A stretch of DNA of 11,219 bases from WJKP01 sp964531215 (GCA_964531215.1 CAZHFK010000034.1:1-11219), one strand, 5' to 3'; counted from the stretch's first letter, positions 1-6,025 are shown. Made by a program: numbers and translations. The notes: a model not told the origin generated them from the letters alone.

Positions 1-2
1 AT

Positions 3-65
3 CGGCGTTTATATTATTTGGAAAAATTTGAAGCCAAAAGAAAAGAATTAATTGAGAAGATATAA
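3..65 (+). CDS. 3' end of an upstream gene (partial, function unknown)
   Basis: The window opens inside a plus-strand reading frame. The frame starting at position 3 runs to a TAA at 63-65 and ends in a charged tail EKFEAKRKELIEKI. The frame starting at position 1 is also open, to a TAA at 49-51, and ends in WKNLKPKEKN after a hydrophobic stretch. Either could be the true C-terminus. Both peptides recur in the copy near 1089-1134, so conservation does not decide between them. An intrinsic terminator follows at 79-103. Too little is visible to name a product. Confidence 0.4.
   Translation, partial: RRLYYLEKFEAKRKELIEKI
20..56 (+). repeat. 37-bp direct repeat, left copy
   Basis: Positions 20-56 are identical to 1089-1125. 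Including two mismatches just after the exact part (AAG versus CAA), similarity continues through the ATATAA at 60-65 and 1129-1134. The two copies lie 1,069 bp apart and bracket the minus-strand gene. This copy forms the 3' end of the upstream gene. Confidence 0.9.
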
Positions 66-70
66 TTAAT

Positions 71-103
71 AAAAAAAGCGGCCCAGTCATGCTGACTGGG
101 CCG
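71..103. terminator. Intrinsic terminator between convergent genes
   Basis: A perfect 11-bp stem (79-89 with 93-103) closes a 3-nt loop. On the minus strand the stem is followed by seven T residues (the A-run at 71-77), so it ends the minus-strand gene whose stop is at 112-114. On the plus strand the trailing T-run (108-113) begins four bases after the stem, so it may also end the upstream plus-strand gene. Confidence 0.85.
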
Positions 104-111
104 TATGTTTT

Positions 112-981
112 TTAGAATCTTCTCTTTTTAAGCCTTTCAATTTCGGTACGAGTAGTACCAATATCTTCAGGCGTGGCTTGGGCTTTTTGCAAAAGATTTT
201 CCAAGTGAGCCCAAACTGAAGGCGCAATTTGGCCATCTTCTGTACAAGGTTTTGTATCACCAGGGCACTCTCCATCTTTAATTATGTTGCTTATTACTTG
301 CCACATATATCTGGCATAGTTAAGTTTGTCTCGGCGTTCCATGCTCGCCAGCCGAGTTTCAATCTTGGCGATTCTTTCTGCGAATTCATAATTATTGCTT
401 CTAGGGTCAACTTGATAAACATGCCGCCTTACCCTGTGAAAAGGGTCCTCTTCAGCCATCGAGTATTTACCCGGATAGATCCCATTATCAACATTTTTAT
501 CTATCCAGTTAAGCATTTTTTCCGCAGCCACTAGGTGATGAAGGGCTTTTAGCTGCTCCCGGTCGTGTGAAGGGAATATGTTTCCCCATTTTTCTTGGGC
601 TGCGTAAAGGTTTTCTTCAATGTCCCCGATATCATTGAGACCGGGGTCTTTCAGAAATTCTTTCAGGTAAAGTTTTGCCCGGTTCAGGTAAAATTCCTTA
701 CTCAGGCTATTGACCTGGTTTATGAATTCTTCATGACTCGTACCCGCGTCATTGAAGTTCAGGTTGTGGTAGTCAAGGTAACCGACAAATTCTTCAACGT
801 AGGTATCGACTTCACCGAGAGTATAGTTAGTCCCGGTCAAGTCTTGGATTTTTTGCCAGCGTTCCTGAGCACCAGCCACTTTTTCGCGTTTGTAGTATTC
901 TATAAATCCGGCAGAACAGAGCGTGGAAATTAGTATTCCCAGTATAATTAGCACGATTTTTTGAGAACCTTTTCCTTTCAT
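112..981 (-). CDS. Single-pass membrane-anchored protein of unknown function
   Basis: This is a 289-residue protein. I place the start at 981 rather than the longer in-frame ATG at 1032, because AGGAGG lies 5 nt before it and the predicted transcription start (about 1016) lies downstream of the longer start. The N-terminus is MKGKGSQK followed by a hydrophobic segment at about residues 9-27, a typical signal anchor with a basic cytoplasmic end. It is not a lipobox: the residue before Cys22 is Leu. The rest looks helical and charged and probably lies outside the membrane. Cys239 and Cys246 (CPGDTKPC) could form a disulfide. I recognise no family. The codon use is visibly less AT-rich than in the neighbours, the gene runs against them, and it sits between 37-bp direct repeats with its own promoter and terminator, which suggests later acquisition. 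Confidence 0.8.
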   Translation of the reverse strand: MKGKGSQKIVLIILGILISTLCSAGFIEYYKREKVAGAQERWQKIQDLTGTNYTLGEVDTYVEEFVGYLDYHNLNFNDAGTSHEEFINQVNSLSKEFYLNRAKLYLKEFLKDPGLNDIGDIEENLYAAQEKWGNIFPSHDREQLKALHHLVAAEKMLNWIDKNVDNGIYPGKYSMAEEDPFHRVRRHVYQVDPRSNNYEFAERIAKIETRLASMERRDKLNYARYMWQVISNIIKDGECPGDTKPCTEDGQIAPSVWAHLENLLQKAQATPEDIGTTRTEIERLKKRRF

Positions 982-986
982 TTTTT

Positions 987-992
987 CCTCCT
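987..992 (-). promoter_or_regulatory. Shine-Dalgarno AGGAGG that fixes the start of the minus-strand gene
   Basis: On the minus strand AGGAGG is followed by five A residues and then ATG at 981-979. This is a near-ideal SD and spacing. It is the reason for preferring the 289-residue start over the longer frame. Confidence 0.85.
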
Positions 993-1022
993 TTTTCAAA
1001 AAAATTAATTTATTTAGATTTG

Positions 1023-1051
1023 ATTTTAGCATGTTTTTGTGATTTTGTCAA
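1023..1051 (-). promoter_or_regulatory. Strong sigma-70-type promoter of the minus-strand gene
   Basis: On the minus strand there is TTGACA (1051-1046), a 17-bp spacer, then TAAAAT (1028-1023) preceded by a TGC extended -10. Predicted transcription starts near 1016, about 35 nt before the ATG. This is the best-matching promoter in the window. Confidence 0.75.
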
Positions 1052-1086
1052 TGATTTTTAGGTTCAGTTTGTGTTAAAATAAAAAC

Positions 1087-1134
1087 ATGGAAAAATTTGA
1101 AGCCAAAAGAAAAGAATTAATTGAGCAAATATAA
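1087..1134 (+). other. 15-codon micro-ORF formed by the second repeat copy
   Basis: The second repeat copy gains an ATG and reads MEKFEAKRKELIEQI followed by TAA. An extended -10 (TGT then TAAAAT, 1072-1080) ends 6 nt before the ATG, so a leaderless transcript is possible. The same bases also read in another frame as WKNLKPKEKN then stop. A strong terminator follows at once. It may be a functional micropeptide, or more likely a gene-end remnant left by duplication or insertion. I can give no function. Confidence 0.35.
1089..1125 (+). repeat. 37-bp direct repeat, right copy
   Basis: This copy is identical to 20-56. Sequence upstream of the two copies is unrelated. Downstream, similarity stops at 1134 and a different terminator follows, so only the gene-end segment is shared. 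Confidence 0.9.
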
Positions 1135-1177
1135 AAAAGAAATCCGGCATTCGCTTGCGAACGCCGGATTTCTTTTT
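1134..1177. terminator. Bidirectional intrinsic terminator
   Basis: A long near-perfect hairpin pairs 1134-1148 with 1163-1177 (15 bp). After one A-C mismatch it continues with five to six more pairs around a tiny loop. The A-run at the left base and T-run at the right base make it work in both directions. It follows the micro-ORF on the plus strand and the short minus-strand frame ending at 1176-1178. Confidence 0.85.
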
Positions 1178-1289
1178 AGGATAGATCTACGCTAATTATT
1201 TTACCTTCTAGTTCAAAAAAGGTTTTTGGGCCAATACGATTGATTGAAAATAGATAGTGATTTTCTTCAATTATTGTTGTTTTGTCAAT
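1176..1289 (-). pseudogene. Possible remnant of a minus-strand gene (37 codons, no normal start)
   Basis: On the minus strand a frame is open from just after a TAG (1292-1290) to TAA (1178-1176). It encodes a protein-like sequence ending in GPKTFFELEGKIISVDLS. The only possible start nearby is ATT. The stop lies against the terminator at 1134-1177, as a real gene end would. Its upstream part overlaps the promoter of the next plus-strand gene. It may be the surviving 3' end of a gene cut off by rearrangement, or a chance open frame. Confidence 0.25.
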
Positions 1290-1295
1290 CTATTT

Positions 1296-1325
1296 TTGTC
1301 TTTTATTGGATTATTAGGCTATAAT
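1296..1325 (+). promoter_or_regulatory. Promoter giving a probably leaderless O-antigen ligase-like mRNA
   Basis: TTGTCT (1296-1301), an 18-bp spacer and a perfect TATAAT (1320-1325) end only 6 nt before the ATG at 1332. No SD is present. Transcription would start at or beside the start codon. Confidence 0.6.
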
Positions 1326-1331
1326 AAAATT

Positions 1332-2720
1332 ATGAATAAATTAGCCCAAATAATTGAATATTTATTTTATTTATTTGTTTTTTTATTACCCTGGCAAACC
1401 AGGTGGATTTGGTATTATGGCAAATTAGGCGAAGGAATTAGTCAGTATTTGAGTTTTTCTTTATATGCGACGGAAATTTTGCTTTTTATTATATTGATTT
1501 TAACTTTGTATTATCGTTGGAAAAATCCTGATGAAGAAATTAATTTTTTAAATTTAAAAATTTTGAATTTTTATATTTTAATCGTTTTATTTTTCATTGT
1601 CAGTATTTTTAGTTTATTTTTTAGCCAAAACAGCCAAGTCGCTTTTTATTATTTAGTTAAATTTTTAGAAGGGTTTGCACTTTTATTATTTATTATTAAT
1701 TTTAAATTTTCTTATAAAAAATTAGGCTGGGCAATAGTTTTTGCCGGAGTGTTCCAATCGAGTTTGGCGATTTATCAGTTTTTAACTCAAAAAATTTGGG
1801 CCAGTAAATGGCTGGGAATGGCAGAGCAATTGAGTGGCAACGGCGGGGTTTCGGTCGTTGAATCAGCCGGTTCGCGTTGGCTCAGGGCTTATGGTTCATT
1901 ACCTCATCCCAATGTTTTGGCCGGATTTTTGGCCGTTTGTTTGATTGTTTTAATTGTTTTAATAATTTTAAGCAATAAACAAAAAAGTGGTATTTTACTG
2001 TGGCTATTTTTACCCATTTTATTAGCGGGACTTTTTTTTACTTTTTCCAAAAGCGGTATTTTGGCTTTTTTGCTCGGGTTGGTTTTTATTGTTATTTTTG
2101 AATTTTTAAGTCAGGAGCAAAAACCCAAATTTGTTTTAAGTCATGTGTTTTTTGTAATTTTGGTAGTTTTTGGTTTTTTGGCCTTGATTTATCAAGATCC
2201 CTTAATGACTCGTTTGCAAGGCGAGACCCGTTTGGAGCAAAAATCTTATAATGAACGCACCATATATTTTGATCAGGCCAAAGATTTATTAGAAGAAAAT
2301 TGGTTAAAAGGAGTTGGTTTGGGTAATTATACTTTGGCTTTGTATAATCAGACCAAACCAAAGGAGCCGGCTTGGGCTTATCAGCCGGTGCATAATGTTT
2401 TTATTTTAATGGCTACGGAAATCGGCGTGATTGGTTTTTTAATATTTGTTTTGCTGATTATTGAAGTTTTTAATAAGCTTTGGCATTTTAAGATTAAAGA
2501 ACAATTAAAATTAATAAATGTTTTTAAACTTTTTAAATTTTCTACAATTTATTATTTTTATCAGCGCAGGTTTTATTGGTTTTTAGGACTTTCAGCAATA
2601 TTTTTTATGCTTTTAATTATAATGTTTTTTGATCATTATATTTGGACTTTATATTTTGGTATTATTTTATGGTGGTTAATGCTGGGTTTATGGTTGAAAC
2701 AAGTTAGTTTGATGAAATAG
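1332..2720 (+). CDS. O-antigen ligase/polymerase-like membrane protein (Wzy_C family)
   Basis: This is a 462-residue integral membrane protein with about ten or more hydrophobic segments separated by short loops. Features of the O-antigen ligase/WaaL-Wzy group are visible: LPHPNVLAGFL around His192, SKSGILAF at 239-246, and in the large loop GVGLGNY (327-333), then HN at 354-355, then ATEIGVIGF. The family joins or polymerises lipid-linked glycans on the outer face of the cytoplasmic membrane; the substrate cannot be read from sequence. I start at 1332 rather than the in-frame ATG at 1257, because a TATAAT lies directly before 1332 and the conserved-looking MNKLAQIIEYLFY begins there. Thick T-runs match its hydrophobic, AT-rich coding. 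No clear hairpin terminator follows. The gene stands alone, not in a visible polysaccharide cluster. Confidence 0.85.
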   Translation: MNKLAQIIEYLFYLFVFLLPWQTRWIWYYGKLGEGISQYLSFSLYATEILLFIILILTLYYRWKNPDEEINFLNLKILNFYILIVLFFIVSIFSLFFSQNSQVAFYYLVKFLEGFALLLFIINFKFSYKKLGWAIVFAGVFQSSLAIYQFLTQKIWASKWLGMAEQLSGNGGVSVVESAGSRWLRAYGSLPHPNVLAGFLAVCLIVLIVLIILSNKQKSGILLWLFLPILLAGLFFTFSKSGILAFLLGLVFIVIFEFLSQEQKPKFVLSHVFFVILVVFGFLALIYQDPLMTRLQGETRLEQKSYNERTIYFDQAKDLLEENWLKGVGLGNYTLALYNQTKPKEPAWAYQPVHNVFILMATEIGVIGFLIFVLLIIEVFNKLWHFKIKEQLKLINVFKLFKFSTIYYFYQRRFYWFLGLSAIFFMLLIIMFFDHYIWTLYFGIILWWLMLGLWLKQVSLMK

Positions 2721-2751
2721 TTTAATTTTAATTTTTGTTTAAATAATTTTT

Positions 2752-2778
2752 TTGACTTTTGGCTTGTTTTTTTATAAA
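2752..2778 (+). promoter_or_regulatory. Weak promoter candidate before the aromatic cluster
   Basis: The 94-bp gap before 2815 is almost pure A/T. TTGACT (2752-2757) and TATAAA (2773-2778) are spaced 15 bp, or 16 bp if TTTGAC is used, which is shorter than ideal. No SD is seen before the ATG at 2815. Confidence 0.3.
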
Positions 2779-2814
2779 TTGAATTTAATATTTAATTATT
2801 AATTTTATATTAAT

Positions 2815-3390
2815 ATGTCTAATGGAAAACAAATTATCGGTGTTTCCGGAGATAAGGGTTCTTTTTCAGAAGAAGCGGCCGAGTATTATTGTTATAAAAA
2901 CGACGTGCCCGATTTTGAATTAAAATATCTGGTTTCAGTGGAAAATGTTTTAAACTCCTTAGATAAAGAGGAAATTACTATGGGGATTTTCCCGATTGAA
3001 AATTCCAATGGCGGTATTGTGATTGAAGCTGTTTTGGCTATGGCTAATCATGTTTTTAATATTGAGCAAATGTTTGAAATTGATATTAAACATAATTTAA
3101 TTGTTAAACCGGGTACTAAGCGTGAAGATATTAAAAAAATCGCTTCCCATGATCAGGCTTTAAAGCAATGTAAAATGTATTTAAAAAGAGTCTGGTCCAA
3201 GGCTGAAATTATTCAATGGCAAGATACTGCCAAAGCCGTTAAAGACATTAAAGAAGGCAATTTAAGTCCGGATACTGCGGCTATTGCGCCCAAAGCAGCT
3301 GCCAAGCTTTATGATATGGAAGTCTTGGAAGAGGGGATACAGGATTTGAAATTTAATTTTACGACTTTTCTTGCCGTGACTAAAAAGTAA
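2815..3390 (+). CDS. pheA: Prephenate dehydratase-like protein, catalytic domain only
   Basis: The 191 residues match the prephenate dehydratase (PDT) fold, which turns prephenate into phenylpyruvate (or arogenate into phenylalanine). Visible motifs are a GSFSEEAA start (15-22), GIFPIENSNGG (57-67), SHDQALKQC (111-119), DTAAIAPKAAAKLY, and the terminal NFTTF (181-185). The last corresponds to the family motif NxTRF. The catalytic Thr (T183) is kept, but the Arg after it is Thr here, so activity or substrate could differ. There is no chorismate mutase domain and no C-terminal ACT domain, so phenylalanine feedback control is not expected from this chain. TyrA-like and aminotransferase genes downstream support an aromatic amino acid role. 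No SD precedes the ATG. The symbol is by family, not proven orthology. Confidence 0.8.
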   Translation: MSNGKQIIGVSGDKGSFSEEAAEYYCYKNDVPDFELKYLVSVENVLNSLDKEEITMGIFPIENSNGGIVIEAVLAMANHVFNIEQMFEIDIKHNLIVKPGTKREDIKKIASHDQALKQCKMYLKRVWSKAEIIQWQDTAKAVKDIKEGNLSPDTAAIAPKAAAKLYDMEVLEEGIQDLKFNFTTFLAVTKK

Positions 3391-3450
3391 ATATCAAAAA
3401 ACAAGCACCAAATAACAAACAAATAATAAATACTAAAAATATAAATAATA
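3389..3450 (+). repeat. Left AT-rich imperfect inverted repeat around the broken four-helix-bundle gene
   Basis: This A/C-rich stretch begins at the stop codon of the dehydratase gene. With gaps it resembles the reverse complement of 3827-3890. Shared blocks include TCAAA, ACAAACAAA and ACTAAA in the same order. The strand bias (no G over long runs) is very unlike the coding DNA nearby. Confidence 0.45.
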
Positions 3451-3469
3451 AATAAAAATAATGGGGAGA

Positions 3470-3826
3470 ATGAAAAAGTTTAAAATATGATTTGGAAGAC
3501 AGGACTTATGAATTTGCCAAAACTTGTAGAGGTTTTACCCAAAAATTGAAAAATGTACTAGTAATTTTGAATATCGAAAACAATTAATTAGTTCTTCAGG
3601 TTCTGTGGCAGCCAATTATATTGAGGCTAATGAGTCTTTAAGTAAAAAAGATTTTATTCATAGAGTAAAAATTTGCAGAAAAGAAGCTAAAGAAAGTCGT
3701 TTGTGGTTAAATTTAATTGAATCAAGGGATAATCAAAAATTAATAAAGGAGAATAATAAATTAATTCAAGAGGCAACAGCATTGATTAAAAATTTTTCTA
3801 AGATAATTGAAAATAGCAGTTCTTAG
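3470..3826 (+). pseudogene. Four-helix-bundle (S23/IVP-type) protein gene, two frameshifts
   Basis: The expected protein starts MKKFK at ATG 3470 and should continue YDLEDRTYEFAKTCRGF, but one extra base in the A-run at 3482-3485 moves that part to another frame and gives an early TGA (3488-3490). A second, opposite shift (one base missing near 3550-3560) returns to the first frame at TSNFEYRKQLI. From there SSGSVAANYIEANESLSK and DFIHRVKICRKEAKES run to the TAG at 3824-3826. These are the hallmarks of the four-helix-bundle family (TIGR02436) that includes proteins encoded in 23S rRNA intervening sequences. The net frame is restored, but no single frame codes for the whole protein. A 73-residue C-terminal piece from GTG 3605 could still be made. 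It separates two aromatic biosynthesis genes, so insertion there is likely. Sequencing error is possible. Confidence 0.75.
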
Positions 3827-3890
3827 TTTGATATTTAGTGTTTATAATTTGGATTTTGTTTGTAATTTGTAATTTGATTATTGTAATTTA
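3827..3890 (+). repeat. Right AT-rich imperfect inverted repeat
   Basis: This T/G-rich stretch begins right after the stop of the broken four-helix-bundle gene and resembles the reverse complement of 3389-3450 with several gaps. Together the arms frame the pseudogene. It also forms the leader of the following TyrA-like gene, which has no SD. Confidence 0.45.
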
Positions 3891-3895
3891 AATAT

Positions 3896-4621
3896 ATGCA
3901 AATAGGTATTATCGGGTTTTCCCGTTTCGGACAATTATTAGCCAAAATTTTAAAACCTCACGCCGAGGTTCTAGTTTATAATCGTTCAGATAAATCAAAA
4001 GAAGCTGAGGAATTGGGCGTTAATTTTGTCAGTTTGGAAGAAGTTTGTCAGGCTGATTGGATTTTTGTGGCTGTGGCCATTTCAGCAACAGAAGCAATGA
4101 TTAAAAAAATTTCGCCTTTATTAAAAAAAGGCGCATTGGTTATGGATGTTTGTTCTGTTAAAGTTTTACCAGCCAAATGGTTAAAAGAAAATATTTTACA
4201 AGATAATGATATTATGCCAACTCATCCCATGTTTGGGCCTGATTCAGCGCAAAACGGCACCAAAGATTTGCAATGGGTTTTATGCCCCTTAAGAATTGGT
4301 GATGATAATTTAAATAAAGTTAAAGAGATTTTAAATAAATTAGAAGTTAAAATAATTGAGACCTTACCAACAGATCATGATCAGCAAGTAGCGGTTTCTT
4401 TGGCTTTGGTCCATTTTATTGGCAGGGGTTTGCAGGAATTTGGCATAGCCAAACAGCAAATTACCAGCCTGGGTTATGAACGGCTTTTAAAAGTTAATGA
4501 AACGGTTACCAATGATTCCTGGCAGCTTTTTCTTGACATGCAAAAGTACAATCCTTATACTAAAGAAATTCGCCAAAAGTTTATGGCAGCCTTGAAAAAG
4601 GTTGATGAAAAAATCGAGTAA
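3896..4621 (+). CDS. tyrA: Prephenate/arogenate dehydrogenase (TyrA-like)
   Basis: This 241-residue NAD(P)-dependent dehydrogenase of tyrosine synthesis converts prephenate to 4-hydroxyphenylpyruvate or arogenate to tyrosine. The N-terminal Rossmann motif is GFSRFG (7-12), with Ser in place of the usual middle Gly. The catalytic region is THPMFGPDS with His110. A second His lies in HFIGRGL (His173), as in the helical C-terminal domain of the family. The pattern GFxxFGQxLAK, the NRSD loop and HPMFGP resemble the short arogenate dehydrogenases known from plants more than the E. coli bifunctional enzyme, so arogenate is a reasonable substrate guess. There is no ACT or chorismate mutase domain. 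No SD is visible before the ATG. It is followed 62 nt later by an aminotransferase. Confidence 0.85.
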   Translation: MQIGIIGFSRFGQLLAKILKPHAEVLVYNRSDKSKEAEELGVNFVSLEEVCQADWIFVAVAISATEAMIKKISPLLKKGALVMDVCSVKVLPAKWLKENILQDNDIMPTHPMFGPDSAQNGTKDLQWVLCPLRIGDDNLNKVKEILNKLEVKIIETLPTDHDQQVAVSLALVHFIGRGLQEFGIAKQQITSLGYERLLKVNETVTNDSWQLFLDMQKYNPYTKEIRQKFMAALKKVDEKIE

Positions 4622-4636
4622 CTTGACAAGCAAAAT

Positions 4637-4683
4637 GGTCGCCTTTGCTCTTTGAGCTTCGGCGTACCAAAGGAGGAAGAATT
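4637..4683 (+). promoter_or_regulatory. Hairpin leader and strong SD before the aminotransferase
   Basis: A stepped hairpin can form: GGT/ACC (4637-4639 with 4666-4668), CGCC/GGCG (4640-4643 with 4661-4664) and GCTC/GAGC (4647-4650 with 4654-4657). AGGAGG follows at 4671-4676, 7 nt before the ATG. The zinc-ribbon gene has a comparable GC hairpin and the same CAAAGGAGG context. The SD decides the start at 4684 over an upstream in-frame TTG at 4645. Confidence 0.55.
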
Positions 4684-5844
4684 ATGCAAATCGCAGATCG
4701 ACTCAAAAATTTAAAACCATCGGCTACTATGGAGCTTGATGCCAAAGCTAAAGCCATGATTGCGGCTGGCGAGGATGTAATTAACCTGACAGCTGGGGAG
4801 CCTGATTTTAGTTCGCCTGATTCCGTATTGCTGGCAACTTGCCAAGCTGCTTTGACCGGTAAAACAAAGTATACCCCGGCTAAAGGCCAGCCTGCGTTAC
4901 TGCAAAAAGTCGCGGATTTTTTTAATCTGCAGCTGGATTATGGCAGTGATGCTAAAAATGTCATGGTAACCAGCGGCGGCAAGGTCGCTTGTTTTTGGGC
5001 ACTGTTTGCCACGATCAATCCGGGTGATGAGGTGATTATTTTTACCCCTTACTGGACAAGTTATCCGGCCATGGTTGAATTATGTGGCGGTGTGCCTGTT
5101 TTTTTTGACTACAAAAAATTATCAGCTAAAGAAGCGCAACAGTATTTGCTGAAAAAGAAAATTACTGACAAAACCAAGGCGATTATTCTTAATTCACCTA
5201 ATAATCCGGCAGGTTATGTTTTTTCACCTCAAGATTTGGCTGTTTTGGAAGAAATTTTTACTGATAAAAATATTTGGCTGATTTCTGATGAGATTTATGC
5301 TAATTTGGTTTATGGCAGTAATCGGCATATCAGTATCGCTAGCTTAAATGATCAGCTGCAAGAAAAGACCATTATTATTAATGGTGCTTCCAAAGCTTTT
5401 GCCATGACAGGCTACCGGATCGGTTTTTTGTGGGGCAACCAGCAGATTATCGGGAAAATGGCGCAAATTCAATCACAGGTGATCGGTTGTCCTTGTACCA
5501 TTAGCCAGGAAGCTGCTTTGGTAGCTTTGCGAAAGGCCAAGGCAGAAGTTGAAGAAATGCGCAAGGCTTATGAACATCGGCTTAATACCATTATCCGGCC
5601 GTTTTTCAAAAATTCTGGCCGGAAATATATTCAGCCTGAAGGCGCTTTTTACATTTTTTTCAAACTACCCGAAGAAAACCAGGATTGCGTAGCCTTTTGT
5701 CAGGCGCTACTTCAAAAATCAAAATTGGCTTTAGTCCCGGGCCAAGCTTTTGGCTATCCCGGCTGGGTCAGATTAAGCTATGCGGCTTCGGACAGTGAAT
5801 TGTCAGAAGGCTTGCAGCGTTTGAAAAATTTTTTCACCCGATAA
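4684..5844 (+). CDS. Class I/II PLP-dependent aminotransferase (AspC-like)
   Basis: This 386-residue fold-type I aminotransferase probably moves the amino group between glutamate/aspartate and a keto acid. Next to dehydratase and TyrA-like genes it is a good candidate for the transamination step to phenylalanine, tyrosine or arogenate. Motifs are TAGEPDF near the N-terminus, NSPNNPAG (170-177) with the PLP-contacting Asn174, SDEIYANLVY with Asp202 and Tyr205, the Schiff-base lysine in ASKAFAMTG (Lys237), Arg245, and the substrate carboxylate-binding Arg363 in VRLSYA. Length and motif order are normal. The codons are visibly less AT-rich than in tyrA or groEL, and it has a strong SD where its neighbours have none, so it may have a different history. 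The exact substrate is not settled. Confidence 0.88.
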   Translation: MQIADRLKNLKPSATMELDAKAKAMIAAGEDVINLTAGEPDFSSPDSVLLATCQAALTGKTKYTPAKGQPALLQKVADFFNLQLDYGSDAKNVMVTSGGKVACFWALFATINPGDEVIIFTPYWTSYPAMVELCGGVPVFFDYKKLSAKEAQQYLLKKKITDKTKAIILNSPNNPAGYVFSPQDLAVLEEIFTDKNIWLISDEIYANLVYGSNRHISIASLNDQLQEKTIIINGASKAFAMTGYRIGFLWGNQQIIGKMAQIQSQVIGCPCTISQEAALVALRKAKAEVEEMRKAYEHRLNTIIRPFFKNSGRKYIQPEGAFYIFFKLPEENQDCVAFCQALLQKSKLALVPGQAFGYPGWVRLSYAASDSELSEGLQRLKNFFTR

Positions 5845-5861
5845 TTTTATAAAAAAATTTT

Positions 5862-5895
5862 AACCCCTTAAGTTTATTAGACTAAAGGGGTTTTT
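5862..5895 (+). terminator. Intrinsic terminator of the aromatic cluster
   Basis: A 12-bp stem with one mismatch (5862-5873 with 5881-5892) encloses a 7-nt loop and runs into five T residues. It separates the aminotransferase from the heat-shock operon. Confidence 0.85.
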
Positions 5896-5970
5896 ATATT
5901 TTAAAAATAAAATTAACTCTTGACTTTTATAAATTTTTTGTTAAGCTAAGATAATAGAGAATTATTTTTT

Positions 5971-5997
5971 TTAGCACTCTTGACATTGGAGTGCCAA
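5971..5997 (+). promoter_or_regulatory. CIRCE operator (HrcA-binding site)
   Basis: TTAGCACTC, nine bases, GAGTGCCAA. This matches the CIRCE consensus TTAGCACTC-N9-GAGTGCTAA with one change in the right arm. It lies upstream of groES. HrcA represses such operons and is released on heat stress. Confidence 0.95.
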
Positions 5998-6009
5998 TTA
6001 TTTTAAAAT
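5980..6009 (+). promoter_or_regulatory. groESL promoter overlapping CIRCE
   Basis: A perfect TTGACA (5980-5985) sits inside the CIRCE spacer. An 18-bp gap leads to TAAAAT (6004-6009). Bound HrcA would directly cover the -35 box. The predicted 5' leader is about 40 nt. Confidence 0.7.
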
Positions 6010-6025
6010 ATTTATACAAATTCAT

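Noticed and set aside
229..933. Two plus-strand open frames opposite the minus-strand orphan gene
   Set aside because: They lie wholly within the better-supported minus-strand gene, which has promoter, SD and terminator; they have none.
981..1032. Longer start of the minus-strand orphan at 1032
   Set aside because: The extra 17 codons lie across the predicted transcription start and have no SD, while the ATG at 981 has AGGAGG at ideal distance.
4623..4655. Promoter for the aminotransferase at TTGACA 4623-4628
   Set aside because: No acceptable -10 box is found 16-18 bp downstream; the region is GC-rich and forms a hairpin instead, so read-through from tyrA is more likely.
4645..4683. Upstream TTG start for the aminotransferase
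   Set aside because: Those codons cover the leader hairpin and the SD itself; the ATG at 4684 begins a normal family N-terminus.
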